From Xylophilus sp. (lineage in GTDB: Bacteria; Pseudomonadota; Gammaproteobacteria; Burkholderiales; Burkholderiaceae_C), in assembly GCA_009914555.1 (NCBI GenBank), contig WNDY01000037.1:1-42658 (forward strand): a stretch of DNA of 42,658 nucleotides, in the 5' to 3' direction. Position 1 is the first letter of the stretch. Each line of letters begins with the position of its first letter. Below, piece by piece: positions 25,373-35,601 of the stretch. Both the position numbers and the translations under genes were made by a program. The notes beneath the pieces are model-generated. The model saw nothing but the letters and a program-made list of their open reading frames with translations, was not told where the DNA came from and searched no databases.

Positions 25373-26119
25373 TCAGCGGTGCAGCCACCGGCCGTGCAGC
25401 CAGCGGGCGATGTGGTCGAGCGCGAAGCCCAGCGCGCCGATCAGCACGATGGCGCCCATCAGTTCCGAATAGGCCAGCCGGTCGCGGGTGTCGAGCACGT
25501 AGTAGCCGAGCCCTGCCTGCACGCCAAGCATCTCGGCGGGCACCAGCACGATCCAGATGATGCCGATGGCCAGCCGCACGCCGGTGAGGATGTGGGCCGT
25601 GATGCCCGGCAGGACCACGCGCAGCACCGTCTCGGCGCGCGTGGCCGACAGGCTGCGCGCCAGCAGCAGCCAGTGCCGGTCGATCTGCGCCACGCCGGCG
25701 GCGGTGCTGAGCAGCACCGGCCACACCGCCGCGAACGCGAGCAGGAAGTACACCGGCGCATCGCCCACGCCGAGCACCATCACCGCGATCGGCATCCATG
25801 ACAGCGGCGAGACCATGCGCAGGAACTGGAACAGCGGCCCCGAGCCCTGCGCGAAGCGCCGCGACAGCCCGCTCAGTACGCCCAGCGGCACGCCGATGGC
25901 CACCGCCAGGCCCAGGCCCACGGCCACGCGGCGCAGGCTGGGCAGCACGTGGTAGGCAAAGTCCGGCCCGGTGACCAGATGCCAGAGCGCGGCCAGCGAG
26001 GGGCCGGGCGCGAAGGCCGCGGCCACCGGCGTGCGCGCGGCCAGCGCCGCGGCGCCGAAGGCCCAAGCCGCCAGGGCGATGGCGAAACCGATCAGCGGCA
26101 GGGCGAAACGCAGGACCAT
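25373..26119 (-). CDS. ABC transporter permease, nitrate/sulfonate/taurine class
   Basis: This 248-residue protein has about six membrane helices and the BPD_transp_1 coupling motif near residues 155-185 (LLLARSLSATRAETVLRVVLPGI, an EAA-like loop contacting the ATPase). The family places it with SsuC/TauC/NrtB permeases. The ATG is 2 bases after the binding-protein stop. It would form the homodimeric membrane channel of the importer encoded by the three adjacent genes. Confidence 0.88.
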   Translation of the reverse strand: MVLRFALPLIGFAIALAAWAFGAAALAARTPVAAAFAPGPSLAALWHLVTGPDFAYHVLPSLRRVAVGLGLAVAIGVPLGVLSGLSRRFAQGSGPLFQFLRMVSPLSWMPIAVMVLGVGDAPVYFLLAFAAVWPVLLSTAAGVAQIDRHWLLLARSLSATRAETVLRVVLPGITAHILTGVRLAIGIIWIVLVPAEMLGVQAGLGYYVLDTRDRLAYSELMGAIVLIGALGFALDHIARWLHGRWLHR

Positions 26120-26120
26120 C

Positions 26121-27356
26121 TCAGTTCAGCACGACTTCCTGGCGTTTGAAATCCGCCGGCTGGCCGAACACCGACGGCCCGCCGACGCTGGCGATGGACT
26201 TGCGCACGAAGCGGTCGTCCACCAGGTCGCGCGCGACGAACTTCGGGTCCAGACCCTTGAGGAAACCGGCATCGCCCTCGACCTTCGTTTCCGTGATCGC
26301 CTGCACCAGCCGCTCGGTGTACGACGGGTACGGGTACGGCTGGAAGTCGATGCGGCGCTGGTACCAGCCCTTGTGGCGCACCACGCCGCTGGCCTCGTAG
26401 GCCGAATAGTCGGTGGCCGCGAGCACCTTGGCCAGCACCGGCAGCGGATGCGGCGTGTAGCGGTGCGGATCGCTGCTTGCGAGCAGCTTGGCCGTCTCCA
26501 GCTGGTTGCTGCGCACCCAGGCCTGGGCCTGCACGATCGCGTCGGTCACGCGCTGGGTCCATTCGGGCTTCTCGGCCAGGTCGCGCTCGGCCAGGAAGGT
26601 CACGCAGCAGGCATGGTCCTTCCAGACGTCGCCCGAGAACCGCAGGATCTTGCCCACGCCCGAGATCTCGGCCGCGGCATTGAACGGGTCGGCCACGATG
26701 TAGCCGGCGATCGACTTCGACGCCAGCGCCGACACCATCTCGGCCGGCGCCAGTACGACGAGGTTGACCTCGTTGGGCGCCACCGCGGCGCCGCGCGCGC
26801 GGGTCACGGCGGTCAGGCCGCCTTCGCGCAGCAGCTGCTGGAGCAGGATGTTGTGGATCGAATACCAGAACGGCACGGCCACGGTGCGCCCGCCCAGGTC
26901 CTTGACCGAATGGATCTCGGGCAGCACGGTGACGGCCGAGCCGTTGAGGTGGTTCCACGCGACGATCTTGGCCGGGAACTTCGTGCCGTAGCGCACCCAC
27001 AGCGTGGCCGGCGACAGCAGGTGGATGACGTTGACCTGGCCCGAGACGAAGGCCTCGACGATCTGGGCCCACGAGCGGAACAGGCGCGGCGCCTCGACCT
27101 TGAGGCCCGCGCGCTCGAACAGGCCGCGGCCGTGCGCGACGAGCAGCGGCGTGGCGTCGGTGATCGGCAGATAGCCGATCTTGACCGGCTGGTCGTCGCC
27201 CTTGAAAGCTTGCGGGCGCGCGTCGCCGGCGGCCAGCAGCGGCGCGGCCGCGCCGGCGCCGGCCAGGGCCGACAGGCGCAGCACGTCGCGGCGGCTCATG
27301 CCGCAGTCGCAGGCGGACGAGGCGCAGAGGTGGAGAGAGCGGGATTCGGTCGTCAT
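26121..27356 (-). CDS. ABC importer substrate-binding protein (NrtA/CmpA/SsuA-like) with twin-arginine signal
   Basis: This 411-residue protein begins with a Cys-rich stretch (LCASSACDCGM, residues ~10-20), then SRRDVLRLSALAGAGAAAPL, a twin-arginine export signal, then the NMT1/NrtA-like periplasmic fold (VKIGYLPITDATPLLVAHGR, WVRYGTKFPAKIVAW, VAVPFWYSIHNILLQQLL). Binding proteins of this class deliver nitrate, sulfonates, taurine, cyanate or bicarbonate; the ligand cannot be read from sequence. Export folded through Tat may imply a bound cofactor or fast folding. The gene lies between the ATPase (49 bases upstream) and the permease. Confidence 0.86.
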   Translation of the reverse strand: MTTESRSLHLCASSACDCGMSRRDVLRLSALAGAGAAAPLLAAGDARPQAFKGDDQPVKIGYLPITDATPLLVAHGRGLFERAGLKVEAPRLFRSWAQIVEAFVSGQVNVIHLLSPATLWVRYGTKFPAKIVAWNHLNGSAVTVLPEIHSVKDLGGRTVAVPFWYSIHNILLQQLLREGGLTAVTRARGAAVAPNEVNLVVLAPAEMVSALASKSIAGYIVADPFNAAAEISGVGKILRFSGDVWKDHACCVTFLAERDLAEKPEWTQRVTDAIVQAQAWVRSNQLETAKLLASSDPHRYTPHPLPVLAKVLAATDYSAYEASGVVRHKGWYQRRIDFQPYPYPSYTERLVQAITETKVEGDAGFLKGLDPKFVARDLVDDRFVRKSIASVGGPSVFGQPADFKRQEVVLN

Positions 27357-27405
27357 GGATAGGCTTCCTTCCTGGGTCCTACGGGTGGCGATGGGGGACG
27401 GTGCT

Positions 27406-28239
27406 TCAGCCGCGCAGCCGGTGCAGCGCTGCGAGGATATCCAGCCGCAGGGACGTCACGGCCTCGGCATGCGATTCGCGCGGGCGGGCAATGTCGACGC
27501 GCCATTCGCGCACGATGCCCGCCGGCCGGCCCGGCGCGCCGCCCATCAGCAGGACGCGGTCGCCCACGAGGATGGCCTCGTCGATGTCGTGCGTGACCAG
27601 CAGCGCGGCGGTGTGGAAGCGGTGCACCACCTCGACCAGCAGGGCCTGCATTTCGGCGCGGGTGATGGCATCGAGCGCCGAGAACGGCTCGTCGGCCAGC
27701 AGCAGCTGCGGCTCGCGCACCAGCGCGCGCGCCAGCGCCACGCGCTGGGCCATGCCGCCCGAGAGCTGCGCCGGGTAGCGGCCGCCCTGCCCCGCCAGGC
27801 CGACGGCGGCCAGCGCTTCGTCCACGCGGCGCCGGCGTTCGGCCGGGGTCGTCCGCGGCTGGCGCGCGAAGTCGAGGCCGAAGCCGGCGTTTCCCGCGGC
27901 ATCCAGCCAGGGCAGCAGGCTGAGCTGCTGGAAGACCAGCGCGGCGCGCGGATGCGGCTCGGCCAGCGGCCGGCCGAGGAAGCGCACCTCGCCGCCCTGC
28001 ACGCCCGCGTTCGGCTCCAGCCGCCCGAGCATGCGCAGCAGCGTGGATTTGCCGCAGCCGCTGCCGCCGAGCAGGCAGACGATCTCGCGCTGCGCGATGG
28101 CGAGCGATACGCCGCGGAACACGGGCTGCGCGCCGCCGTAGCTGAACGATAGATCTACTGCCTCCAGTACATCTCCAGAGCGGGCGGCATCCGCCCGCTC
28201 CGGGCCCATACCCCCCTGCTCGACCGCGGCCGCGCTCAT
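27406..28239 (-). CDS. ABC transporter ATP-binding protein, nitrate/sulfonate/taurine class
   Basis: This 277-residue ATPase has Walker A GGSGCGKST, Q-loop VFQQLSLLPW, signature LSGGMAQR, Walker B LLLADEPFSALD and H-loop VTHDIDEA. It energises the importer formed with the permease and binding protein downstream. The ATG at 28239 overlaps the stop of the acyl-CoA-dehydrogenase-like gene by 4 bp, so importer and flavoprotein are translationally coupled. A later Met at codon 11 is an alternative start. Confidence 0.92.
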   Translation of the reverse strand: MSAAAVEQGGMGPERADAARSGDVLEAVDLSFSYGGAQPVFRGVSLAIAQREIVCLLGGSGCGKSTLLRMLGRLEPNAGVQGGEVRFLGRPLAEPHPRAALVFQQLSLLPWLDAAGNAGFGLDFARQPRTTPAERRRRVDEALAAVGLAGQGGRYPAQLSGGMAQRVALARALVREPQLLLADEPFSALDAITRAEMQALLVEVVHRFHTAALLVTHDIDEAILVGDRVLLMGGAPGRPAGIVREWRVDIARPRESHAEAVTSLRLDILAALHRLRG

Positions 28240-29318
28240 GCCGCCGGTGCCGCGTCGCGCAGTGCGCAGCGCGCCAGCTCACCCTGGAGCTGGGTGATGC
28301 TCGGCGTCACGATCGGGATGAAGGCGGCTTCGCGCCAGCGCCGCGCGAACGAGTACGACGGCTGGTCGCGGTGGTAGGCGCGGCCGCCGCTGGCCTGCAG
28401 CTCCAGCTGCAGCGCCTGGGCCACCACGTCGGCCAGCGCCAGGCGCAGTCGGAACAGTTCGTGCGGCTTGGTCAGAAAGCGGCCATCGGCCAAGCCCTCG
28501 TACACGGCGTCGATGGCCCGGTCCAGCAGGCTGCGCTGCGCGATCAGCGCAGGCTCCACCACCTCGCGGCCGCCGCCGGCACGCTCGCGCGCGGTCTGCA
28601 GCGACGAGCGCGCCAGGCCGATCGACAGGCCCAGCTGCAGGCCGAGAAAGGCCGGGCGCACCTGCGGCAGGAAGCGGTTGGCGTCCTCGTGCAGCAGGTC
28701 CGACGGCTCGATGAGCGCGCCTTCGATGGCCAGCGCCGCGGTGTTGCTGCCGCGCAGGGCGATCAGATCCAGGTCGGCGCTGCGCACCACACCGGCGCGG
28801 TCCGACGGCAGGGCCGCCACCAGCGGCGCGCCGCCGTCGCCGCGCGACACGGCCACGGCCGCCACGCTGCCTTCGAGCCGCAGGTTGGTGCACCAGGGCA
28901 CGCTGCCCTGGAGCTTCCAGGCCGGGCCCGGCAGCGTCTGCGCGCGCACGTTGAGCTGCTCGATGCCGCAGAGGTACTTCATCGCGTTCGACAGCCCGGT
29001 CGCGCCGGCCAGCGTGCCGGCCAGCAGGCCCGGCAGCCAGCGCTCGCGCAGCGCGACGTTGGGCGTCTGCAGCACGTATTCGATGAAGGCGCGGTGGCCC
29101 CAGAACGCGAACGCGGCCGACAGCGATCGGCCGGCCACGTCGGCGATGGCCTCGATCGCCTCGGGCAGCGTGCCGCCCCGGCCGCCCAGGTCGCGCGGCA
29201 CGGCGATGCCGAACAGCCCGGCCTGCGCCAGGCGCGGGATCACCTCGCTCGCATGGGTTGCGTCGTTGTCGAGCGACTCGGCATGCGCGTCGAGCCATTG
29301 CAGCAGTTCAGCGGGCAT
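28236..29318 (-). CDS. Acyl-CoA dehydrogenase-like flavoprotein coupled to the ABC importer
   Basis: This 360-residue protein has the ACAD fold: an N-terminal helical domain (LLQWLDAHAESLDNDATHAS, LAQAGLFGIAVPRDLGGRGG), a middle segment LAGATGLSNAMKYL...GSVPWCTN in place of the usual flavin loop, and a C-terminal four-helix domain. Relatives with this divergence include flavin-dependent desulfurisation enzymes of the SfnC/DszC type as well as true dehydrogenases; I cannot choose. Start is ATG 29318 (MPAELLQW), since GGAGGT lies 5 bases upstream. It overlaps the AhpD-like gene by 11 bases and the ATPase gene by 4. Confidence 0.78.
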   Translation of the reverse strand: MPAELLQWLDAHAESLDNDATHASEVIPRLAQAGLFGIAVPRDLGGRGGTLPEAIEAIADVAGRSLSAAFAFWGHRAFIEYVLQTPNVALRERWLPGLLAGTLAGATGLSNAMKYLCGIEQLNVRAQTLPGPAWKLQGSVPWCTNLRLEGSVAAVAVSRGDGGAPLVAALPSDRAGVVRSADLDLIALRGSNTAALAIEGALIEPSDLLHEDANRFLPQVRPAFLGLQLGLSIGLARSSLQTARERAGGGREVVEPALIAQRSLLDRAIDAVYEGLADGRFLTKPHELFRLRLALADVVAQALQLELQASGGRAYHRDQPSYSFARRWREAAFIPIVTPSITQLQGELARCALRDAAPAA

Positions 29319-29916
29319 CCGCACCTCCATGCGCACCGGGTCGGGCCGGCTGGCGCGACGCCGGGAAGTTCTCGGGCAGCCACGGTTGCAGCTGCGGGTT
29401 GACGGGGCTCTGCGCCAGCGTGTTGGCAAAGTTGCACAGCGTGGCCAGGCTCACGCCCAGCACCACTTCGAGCGCCTGGCGCTCGCTGAAGCCGGCGTCG
29501 CGGAAGGCGGCCAGCTGGGCGTCTTCCACCGCGCCGCGGCGCGCGATGACGGCTTCGGTGAAAACGCGCACCGCGTCGAGCCGGGCGTCGCCGGTGGCAT
29601 CGCCGCGCTGCAGGGCGGCGACGGCATCGGCCGGCAGCCCGGCCTGCTTGACGGCGACGGCGGTGTGGCCGGCCACGCAGAAGTCGCAGCCATGGATGCG
29701 CGCGGCGGTGATCTGCACCACCTCGCGCTCGGCCAGCGTGAGTTCGCTGCGGGCGTTGATCTGGCCCACGGTCTGGTAGGTCTCCAGCGCGCCGGGCGCA
29801 CCGGCCAGGATGCCGATCAGGTTGGGCAGAAAGCCGTTGGCGGCCGCGGCGCGCTGGACGCCGACGCGGCTTTCTTCGGGGGCGGTCGCTTCGGTATGGA
29901 GGGTCAGACGGGTCAT
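29308..29916 (-). CDS. Carboxymuconolactone decarboxylase/AhpD-like protein
   Basis: This 202-residue helical protein has the AhpD redox motif Cys-Asp-Phe-Cys in AARIHGCDFCVAGHTAVA, preceded by LAEREVVQITAA, the core of the CMD/AhpD fold. AhpD-type proteins are peroxidase-linked thiol reductants; genuine carboxymuconolactone decarboxylases lack this CxxC, so a redox role is favoured. It is the first gene of the operon that continues with the ACAD-like flavoprotein and the ABC importer, where it could remove peroxide made by the flavoenzyme (inference). Start ATG 29916 is chosen because the conserved region begins soon after. Confidence 0.82.
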   Translation of the reverse strand: MTRLTLHTEATAPEESRVGVQRAAAANGFLPNLIGILAGAPGALETYQTVGQINARSELTLAEREVVQITAARIHGCDFCVAGHTAVAVKQAGLPADAVAALQRGDATGDARLDAVRVFTEAVIARRGAVEDAQLAAFRDAGFSERQALEVVLGVSLATLCNFANTLAQSPVNPQLQPWLPENFPASRQPARPGAHGGADAR

Positions 29917-30274
29917 GGCACGGTCTTCCTGGCGGGGGAAGCCGCCGATTATCCAGGCTCCGCCTCTTTTGCCGCAACGACGGGACGCAAACCGCTTCCG
30001 CAAGCCTGAACGCGCTGCAAGGTGGAGGAACCGCTGCGCCGGACCACAGGCAGGCGCGCGCGACCAGGAGCAGGTCCACCCGCTGCGCAACAGCCTTGCC
30101 GCCAGGCATTGATCCCGATACCTTATCGGTACACGCATGAACATGGCGCAGTGGCTGCCGTGGTTACGGCAGATCACCAGGCCGAACGCCAGCCGCACCG
30201 CGGTTTACGGATGTCTCGATAATCGCCTAGACTGGCACCACCAGGCAACCGATGCGGAACAAGAGATGGAGTTC
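29917..30274. promoter_or_regulatory. Divergent intergenic region with two dyads
   Basis: This ~350-base gap separates the minus-strand AhpD operon from the plus-strand hydrolase/N-ATPase operon and must hold both promoters. Two perfect dyads stand out: CCGATA-CCT-TATCGG at 30115-30129 and TGCCGT-GGTT-ACGGCA at 30156-30171. A frame open from 30137 runs into the hydrolase, but its first 43 codons look non-conserved. No clear sigma-70 boxes were identified. Confidence 0.4.
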
Positions 30275-31425
30275 ATGCCGAAACCCGAGCCGTCGAATCC
30301 TGTGGCGAACGGCGCTGCCGGCCATGCACTACCCTTCTTCTGGCCGCCGGCGGCCGCTGCGCGAATGGAAGGCTCGGCGTTTGGTGCGGCAGCAAGGTTC
30401 TTCGATTTCCTCGGCAAGGCAGCGCAGATCGACCATCCTCCGCCGCCGGCCTGGCATACGCCGAACACGGTCCGGCTGGACCTGCCGACCATGCGGCTGC
30501 GGCAATTCGGCCATCCCGGCAAGGGGGTTCCGGTCCTGATCGATGCCCCCTTTGCCGGCCATGGCGCGACCATCGCCGCTTTCGACGAACGGCAGAGTCT
30601 GGTCGCCGCGCTGATCGGCGCAGGAACAGACGCGGTATGGGTGACGGACTGGAAATCCGCTACGCAGGAGATGCGCTATTTCTCGATTGACACCTATCTG
30701 GAAGAACTGAATGTCGCCATCGACGAACTGGGTGGACGGGTCAGCCTGGTAGGCCTGTGCCAGGGCGGTTGGCTGTCGGCGATGCTTGCCGCGCGCTTTC
30801 CGCACAAGGTCGCCTCGCTGGTCCTGGCAGGCTCGCCCATCGACACGGATGCCGGCCACGGCCCGATCCGGCAATTGGCCCATACCATTCCGCTGTCGAC
30901 CTACGAGAAAATGGTCGACATGGGTGGCGGGCGCATGCCGGGGCGCTTCATGCTGGCGGGCTGGAAGAACATGCATCCGGACCAGCAATACCTGCGAAAG
31001 TATGTCGATCTGTTCGAACATGCCGGCGACGCGGACTATGTGGCCCGGACGAAGCATTTCGAAAGCTGGTACGAGAACCCGCTCGACCTGCCGGGAAGCT
31101 ATTACCTTCAGGCGATCCGCCTGCTCTTCAAGGAAAACCTGTTCGCCAAGGGCCGCTTCACCGGACTCGGCCGGACGCTGAGCCTCAAGGACATCACCTG
31201 CCCGACCTATCTTCTGGCCGGAGAGGATGACGACATCACCACCAAGGAGCAGGTCTTCGCAGCGAAGGATCTGCTCGGTACGCCCGCACATCTGCTCGAA
31301 AGCGCCCTCGTGCCGGGCGGCCACATCGGGCTTTTCATGGGGCACAGAACCATTGCCGAGACCTGGCCGGTCATCGGCAGGTGGATTCTGTCGCAGCGGC
31401 AGGATGCCGGCAGGCCCCGGGTTCG

Positions 31426-31429
<4 letters not shown>
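30275..31429 (+). CDS. PHA synthase/depolymerase-like alpha/beta hydrolase heading the N-ATPase operon
   Basis: This 384-residue protein has a PhaC-type nucleophile elbow LVGLCQGGW, with Cys162 replacing the usual Ser; the acid is in LLAGEDDDITTKEQ and the His in VPGGHIGLFMGHR. Cys nucleophiles in this position are typical of polyhydroxyalkanoate synthases and intracellular depolymerases, but the protein is much shorter than class I PhaC (~590) and lacks its N-terminal region. Start ATG 30275 follows TGGAG; ATG 30266 is an alternative. Codon use looks less extreme in GC than neighbours. Its stop overlaps a 43-codon ORF that itself overlaps atpD. Confidence 0.75.
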
Positions 31430-33392
<1,963 letters not shown>

Positions 33393-33396
<4 letters not shown>

Positions 33397-33674
33397 CAGG
33401 ACAGCGCCCCCTCGACCCGACCGAGGCTGCCGCTCGCCGCGCCGAGGCGCGCGAGGCCGCCGGCCGCGCCGACCCCGAGCCGTCGCTGGGCCGCCGCTTC
33501 GGACAGATCGGCGTGCTGGGCTGGACCATGACGATCCCGACGCTGGCGGGGCTGCTGCTGGGCCGCTGGCTCGACCGGTGGCTGGGCAGCGGCATCGTGA
33601 TGGCGGCCGCGCTTCTGATGCTGGGAGCGGCGCTGGGGCTCTGGCTGGCCCTGCGATGGATGCACGAACAATGA
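33393..33674 (+). CDS. atpQ: N-type ATPase AtpQ membrane protein (AtpI-like)
   Basis: This small 93-residue protein has a charged N-terminus and two membrane helices (GWTMTIPTLAGLLLGRWLDR and IVMAAALLMLGAALGLWLAL). It occupies the second accessory slot of the N-ATPase operon. AtpQ resembles the AtpI/Atp1 proteins that help assemble the c-ring. Start is GTG 33393, with GGAGG 8 bases upstream; it overlaps atpR by 4 bp. Confidence 0.85.
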
Positions 33675-33925
33675 CGCTTCACCTGTTCATCGCGGCGCTG
33701 GCGGGCCTGGGTGCGGGGGTGCTGCATTTCGCCACGCTCGCTCCCATCGCGCGGATGCTGACACGGGGGCAGCTGATCGCGGTCGCCCTCCAGGCCGCGC
33801 GCCTGGTGGCGGCCGGGCTCGTGCTCTGGCTGCTGGCGCGCGGCGGCGCGGCGACGCTGCTGGCCGGCACCGCCGGCCTGACGGCGGGCCGCGCCATCGC
33901 CCTGCGACGACGGAGCGCGCAATGA
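33671..33925 (+). CDS. atpR: N-type ATPase AtpR membrane protein
   Basis: This 84-residue protein has three short hydrophobic segments (LHLFIAALAGLGAGVLHFAT, ALQAARLVAAGLVLWLLA, ATLLAGTAGLTAGRAIAL). AtpR is found only in N-ATPase operons and is proposed to aid rotor assembly or supply an extra membrane contact. The conserved Arg in ALQAARL lies within a hydrophobic segment. It overlaps atpQ and atpB by 4 bp each. Confidence 0.85.
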   Translation: MTLHLFIAALAGLGAGVLHFATLAPIARMLTRGQLIAVALQAARLVAAGLVLWLLARGGAATLLAGTAGLTAGRAIALRRRSAQ

Positions 33926-34626
33926 TCGACACACCGCTTTCCGCCGCGCCCGCCTTCGCCCTGGGGCCGATCACGGTCACGTGGCCGGTCGTCACCACCT
34001 GGGGCGTGATGGCGGTGCTGACGGCGGGCTCGATGCTGCTGACGCGCCGGCTGACGGCGGCGCGGCCCTCCCGCATGCAGGCGCTGCTGGAACTGGCGGT
34101 GGTCACGCTCGACCACGAGATCGGTGCGGCGGTGCCCGGCCATCCGGCGCGGTTGCGCGCGCTGATCGGCATGCTGCTGCTGTTCATCCTGACCGCCAAC
34201 TGGTCCTCGCTGATCCCCGGGGTCGAGCCGCCGACCGCCCATCTGGAGACCGACGCGGCGCTGGCGCTGCTCGTCTTCGCCGCCGGCATCGGCTGGGGCA
34301 TCCGGTCGCAGGGGCTGGGCGGCTGGCTCGCCGCCTTCGCCCGACCGAGCTGGTTGGTGCTCCCGCTGAACCTGGTGGAGCAGATCACCCGGCACTTCTC
34401 GCTGATGGTCCGGCTCTTCGGCAACGTGATGAGCGGCGTCTTCGTCGTCGGCATCGTGCTGTCGCTGGCAGGGCTGCTGGTGCCGATCCCGCTGATGGCG
34501 CTGGACATGCTGACCGGGGCGGTGCAGGCCTATATCTTCGCCATGCTGGCGCTGGTCTTCATCGGCTCGGCCATCAGCCCGGAGGGCGGCGAGCCCGCGC
34601 AATCGAAGGAGAAACCGCATGAATGA
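33922..34626 (+). CDS. atpB: N-type ATPase subunit a
   Basis: This 234-residue membrane protein forms the ion half-channels. The essential stator Arg is visible in HFSLMVRLFGNVMSG; TANWSSLIPGVEPPTAHL and the final helix QAYIFAMLALVFIGSAI match the a-subunit fold. It is slightly shorter than housekeeping a subunits (~270), as in other N-ATPases. It overlaps atpE by 8 bases. Confidence 0.92.
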   Translation: MIDTPLSAAPAFALGPITVTWPVVTTWGVMAVLTAGSMLLTRRLTAARPSRMQALLELAVVTLDHEIGAAVPGHPARLRALIGMLLLFILTANWSSLIPGVEPPTAHLETDAALALLVFAAGIGWGIRSQGLGGWLAAFARPSWLVLPLNLVEQITRHFSLMVRLFGNVMSGVFVVGIVLSLAGLLVPIPLMALDMLTGAVQAYIFAMLALVFIGSAISPEGGEPAQSKEKPHE

Positions 34627-34867
34627 CCTGATCCAGATCGCAAGCATCGTCTCGGCCGCCTTTGCCGTGGGACTCGGCGCCATCGGGCCGGCGCTGGCCG
34701 AGGGACGCGCCGTCGCTGCCGCGATGGAGGCCATCGCCCGCCAGCCGGAATCGGCGGGCACCATCTCGCGCACGCTCTTCGTCGGCCTCGCGATGATCGA
34801 GACGATGGCGATCTACTGCCTGGTCATCGCGCTGCTCCTGCTCTTCGCCAACCCCTTCGTGAAATGA
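34619..34867 (+). CDS. atpE: N-type ATPase subunit c with two-carboxylate ion site
   Basis: This 82-residue double-helix hairpin builds the rotor ring; the polar loop is ARQP (residues 40-43). Aligned by eye to the Ilyobacter sodium c subunit (Gln32, Glu65, Ser66, Tyr70), this protein has Glu28, Glu61, Thr62 and Tyr66, the set that led N-ATPases to be predicted as sodium pumps. Structural work on the Burkholderia pseudomallei N-type ring described a 17-subunit ring with two carboxylates and argued for protons, so the coupling ion stays open. It overlaps atpF by 4 bp. Confidence 0.92.
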   Translation: MNDLIQIASIVSAAFAVGLGAIGPALAEGRAVAAAMEAIARQPESAGTISRTLFVGLAMIETMAIYCLVIALLLLFANPFVK

Positions 34868-35601
34868 AGTTCGACTGGGCGACCTTCGCGTTCCAGCTGG
34901 TCAACGTCGTCGTGCTGCTGGCGCTGCTGCGCCACTTCCTGTTTCGCCCCGTCGCCGACGTGATCGCCAGGCGGCAGGCCGAGACCGACGCGGTGCTGAA
35001 GGCGGCTGAGACGGCGAGGGCCGAAGCCACGGCTGCCGCCGCCCGGGCGCTGGCCGAGGCGAAGGCCACCGCCGCCGCCCGCCGTGGCCTCATGCAGCAG
35101 ACCCAAGCTGAAGCCGAGGCGCAGCGCAGGGCAGTCCTCGACCAGGCACACGCCGAGGCGGCCCGGATCCTCGCCGACGGCAAGGCACTACTGGAGCGGC
35201 AGGCCGGAGAGGCTGCGGCGAAGCTCCTCGAGCAGGCGCGCGATCTGGCCTTGGTCGTCGCGGCGCGGGCACTCTCGGCCCAGCCGCCGGGCATCGCGGG
35301 CTATGCGCAGCGGCTGGCGGATGCGCTGAGCGCCCTCACCGCCAGCGAACGCGAGGCGATTCTCGCCGGCAGCGCGCTGACCCTGGTTTCCGCCGCGCCG
35401 CTCTCGCCCGACGACCTCGCCGCCGCGCAGAGGGCGCTGGCCCCCTTCGGCATCGCGCCGGGCGTCGAACGGGATCCCGCGCTGATCGCAGGACTGGAGC
35501 TGCGCTCGGCCGCCGGCGTGGTGCGCAATTCGCTGGCCCATGATCTCGACCGGATCGCCGCGGCGATGCGGGAGGCGCAGCCGCAGGGCGGACCGGCATG
35601 A
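34864..35601 (+). CDS. atpF: N-type ATPase subunit b with delta-like C-terminal extension
   Basis: At 245 residues this is far longer than a usual b subunit (~156). Residues ~8-28 are the membrane anchor ([18 protein letters not shown]) and ~30-145 the charged helical stalk. Residues ~160-245 read like the C-terminal half of delta/[24 protein letters not shown], then [20 protein letters not shown] and a final LDRIAAAM helix. The operon has no atpH, so this fused tail probably takes the delta role of tying the stalk to the top of the alpha/beta head. It overlaps atpE and atpA by 4 bp. Confidence 0.88.
   Translation: MKFDWATFAFQLVNVVVLLALLRHFLFRPVADVIARRQAETDAVLKAAETARAEATAAAARALAEAKATAAARRGLMQQTQAEAEAQRRAVLDQAHAEAARILADGKALLERQAGEAAAKLLEQARDLALVVAARALSAQPPGIAGYAQRLADALSALTASEREAILAGSALTLVSAAPLSPDDLAAAQRALAPFGIAPGVERDPALIAGLELRSAAGVVRNSLAHDLDRIAAAMREAQPQGGPA

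Noticed and set aside
29308..29916. Carboxymuconolactone decarboxylase acting in the aromatic pathway
   Set aside because: The CDFC redox motif fits AhpD-like proteins, and the gene belongs to the ABC importer operon 11 kb away from the aromatic genes.
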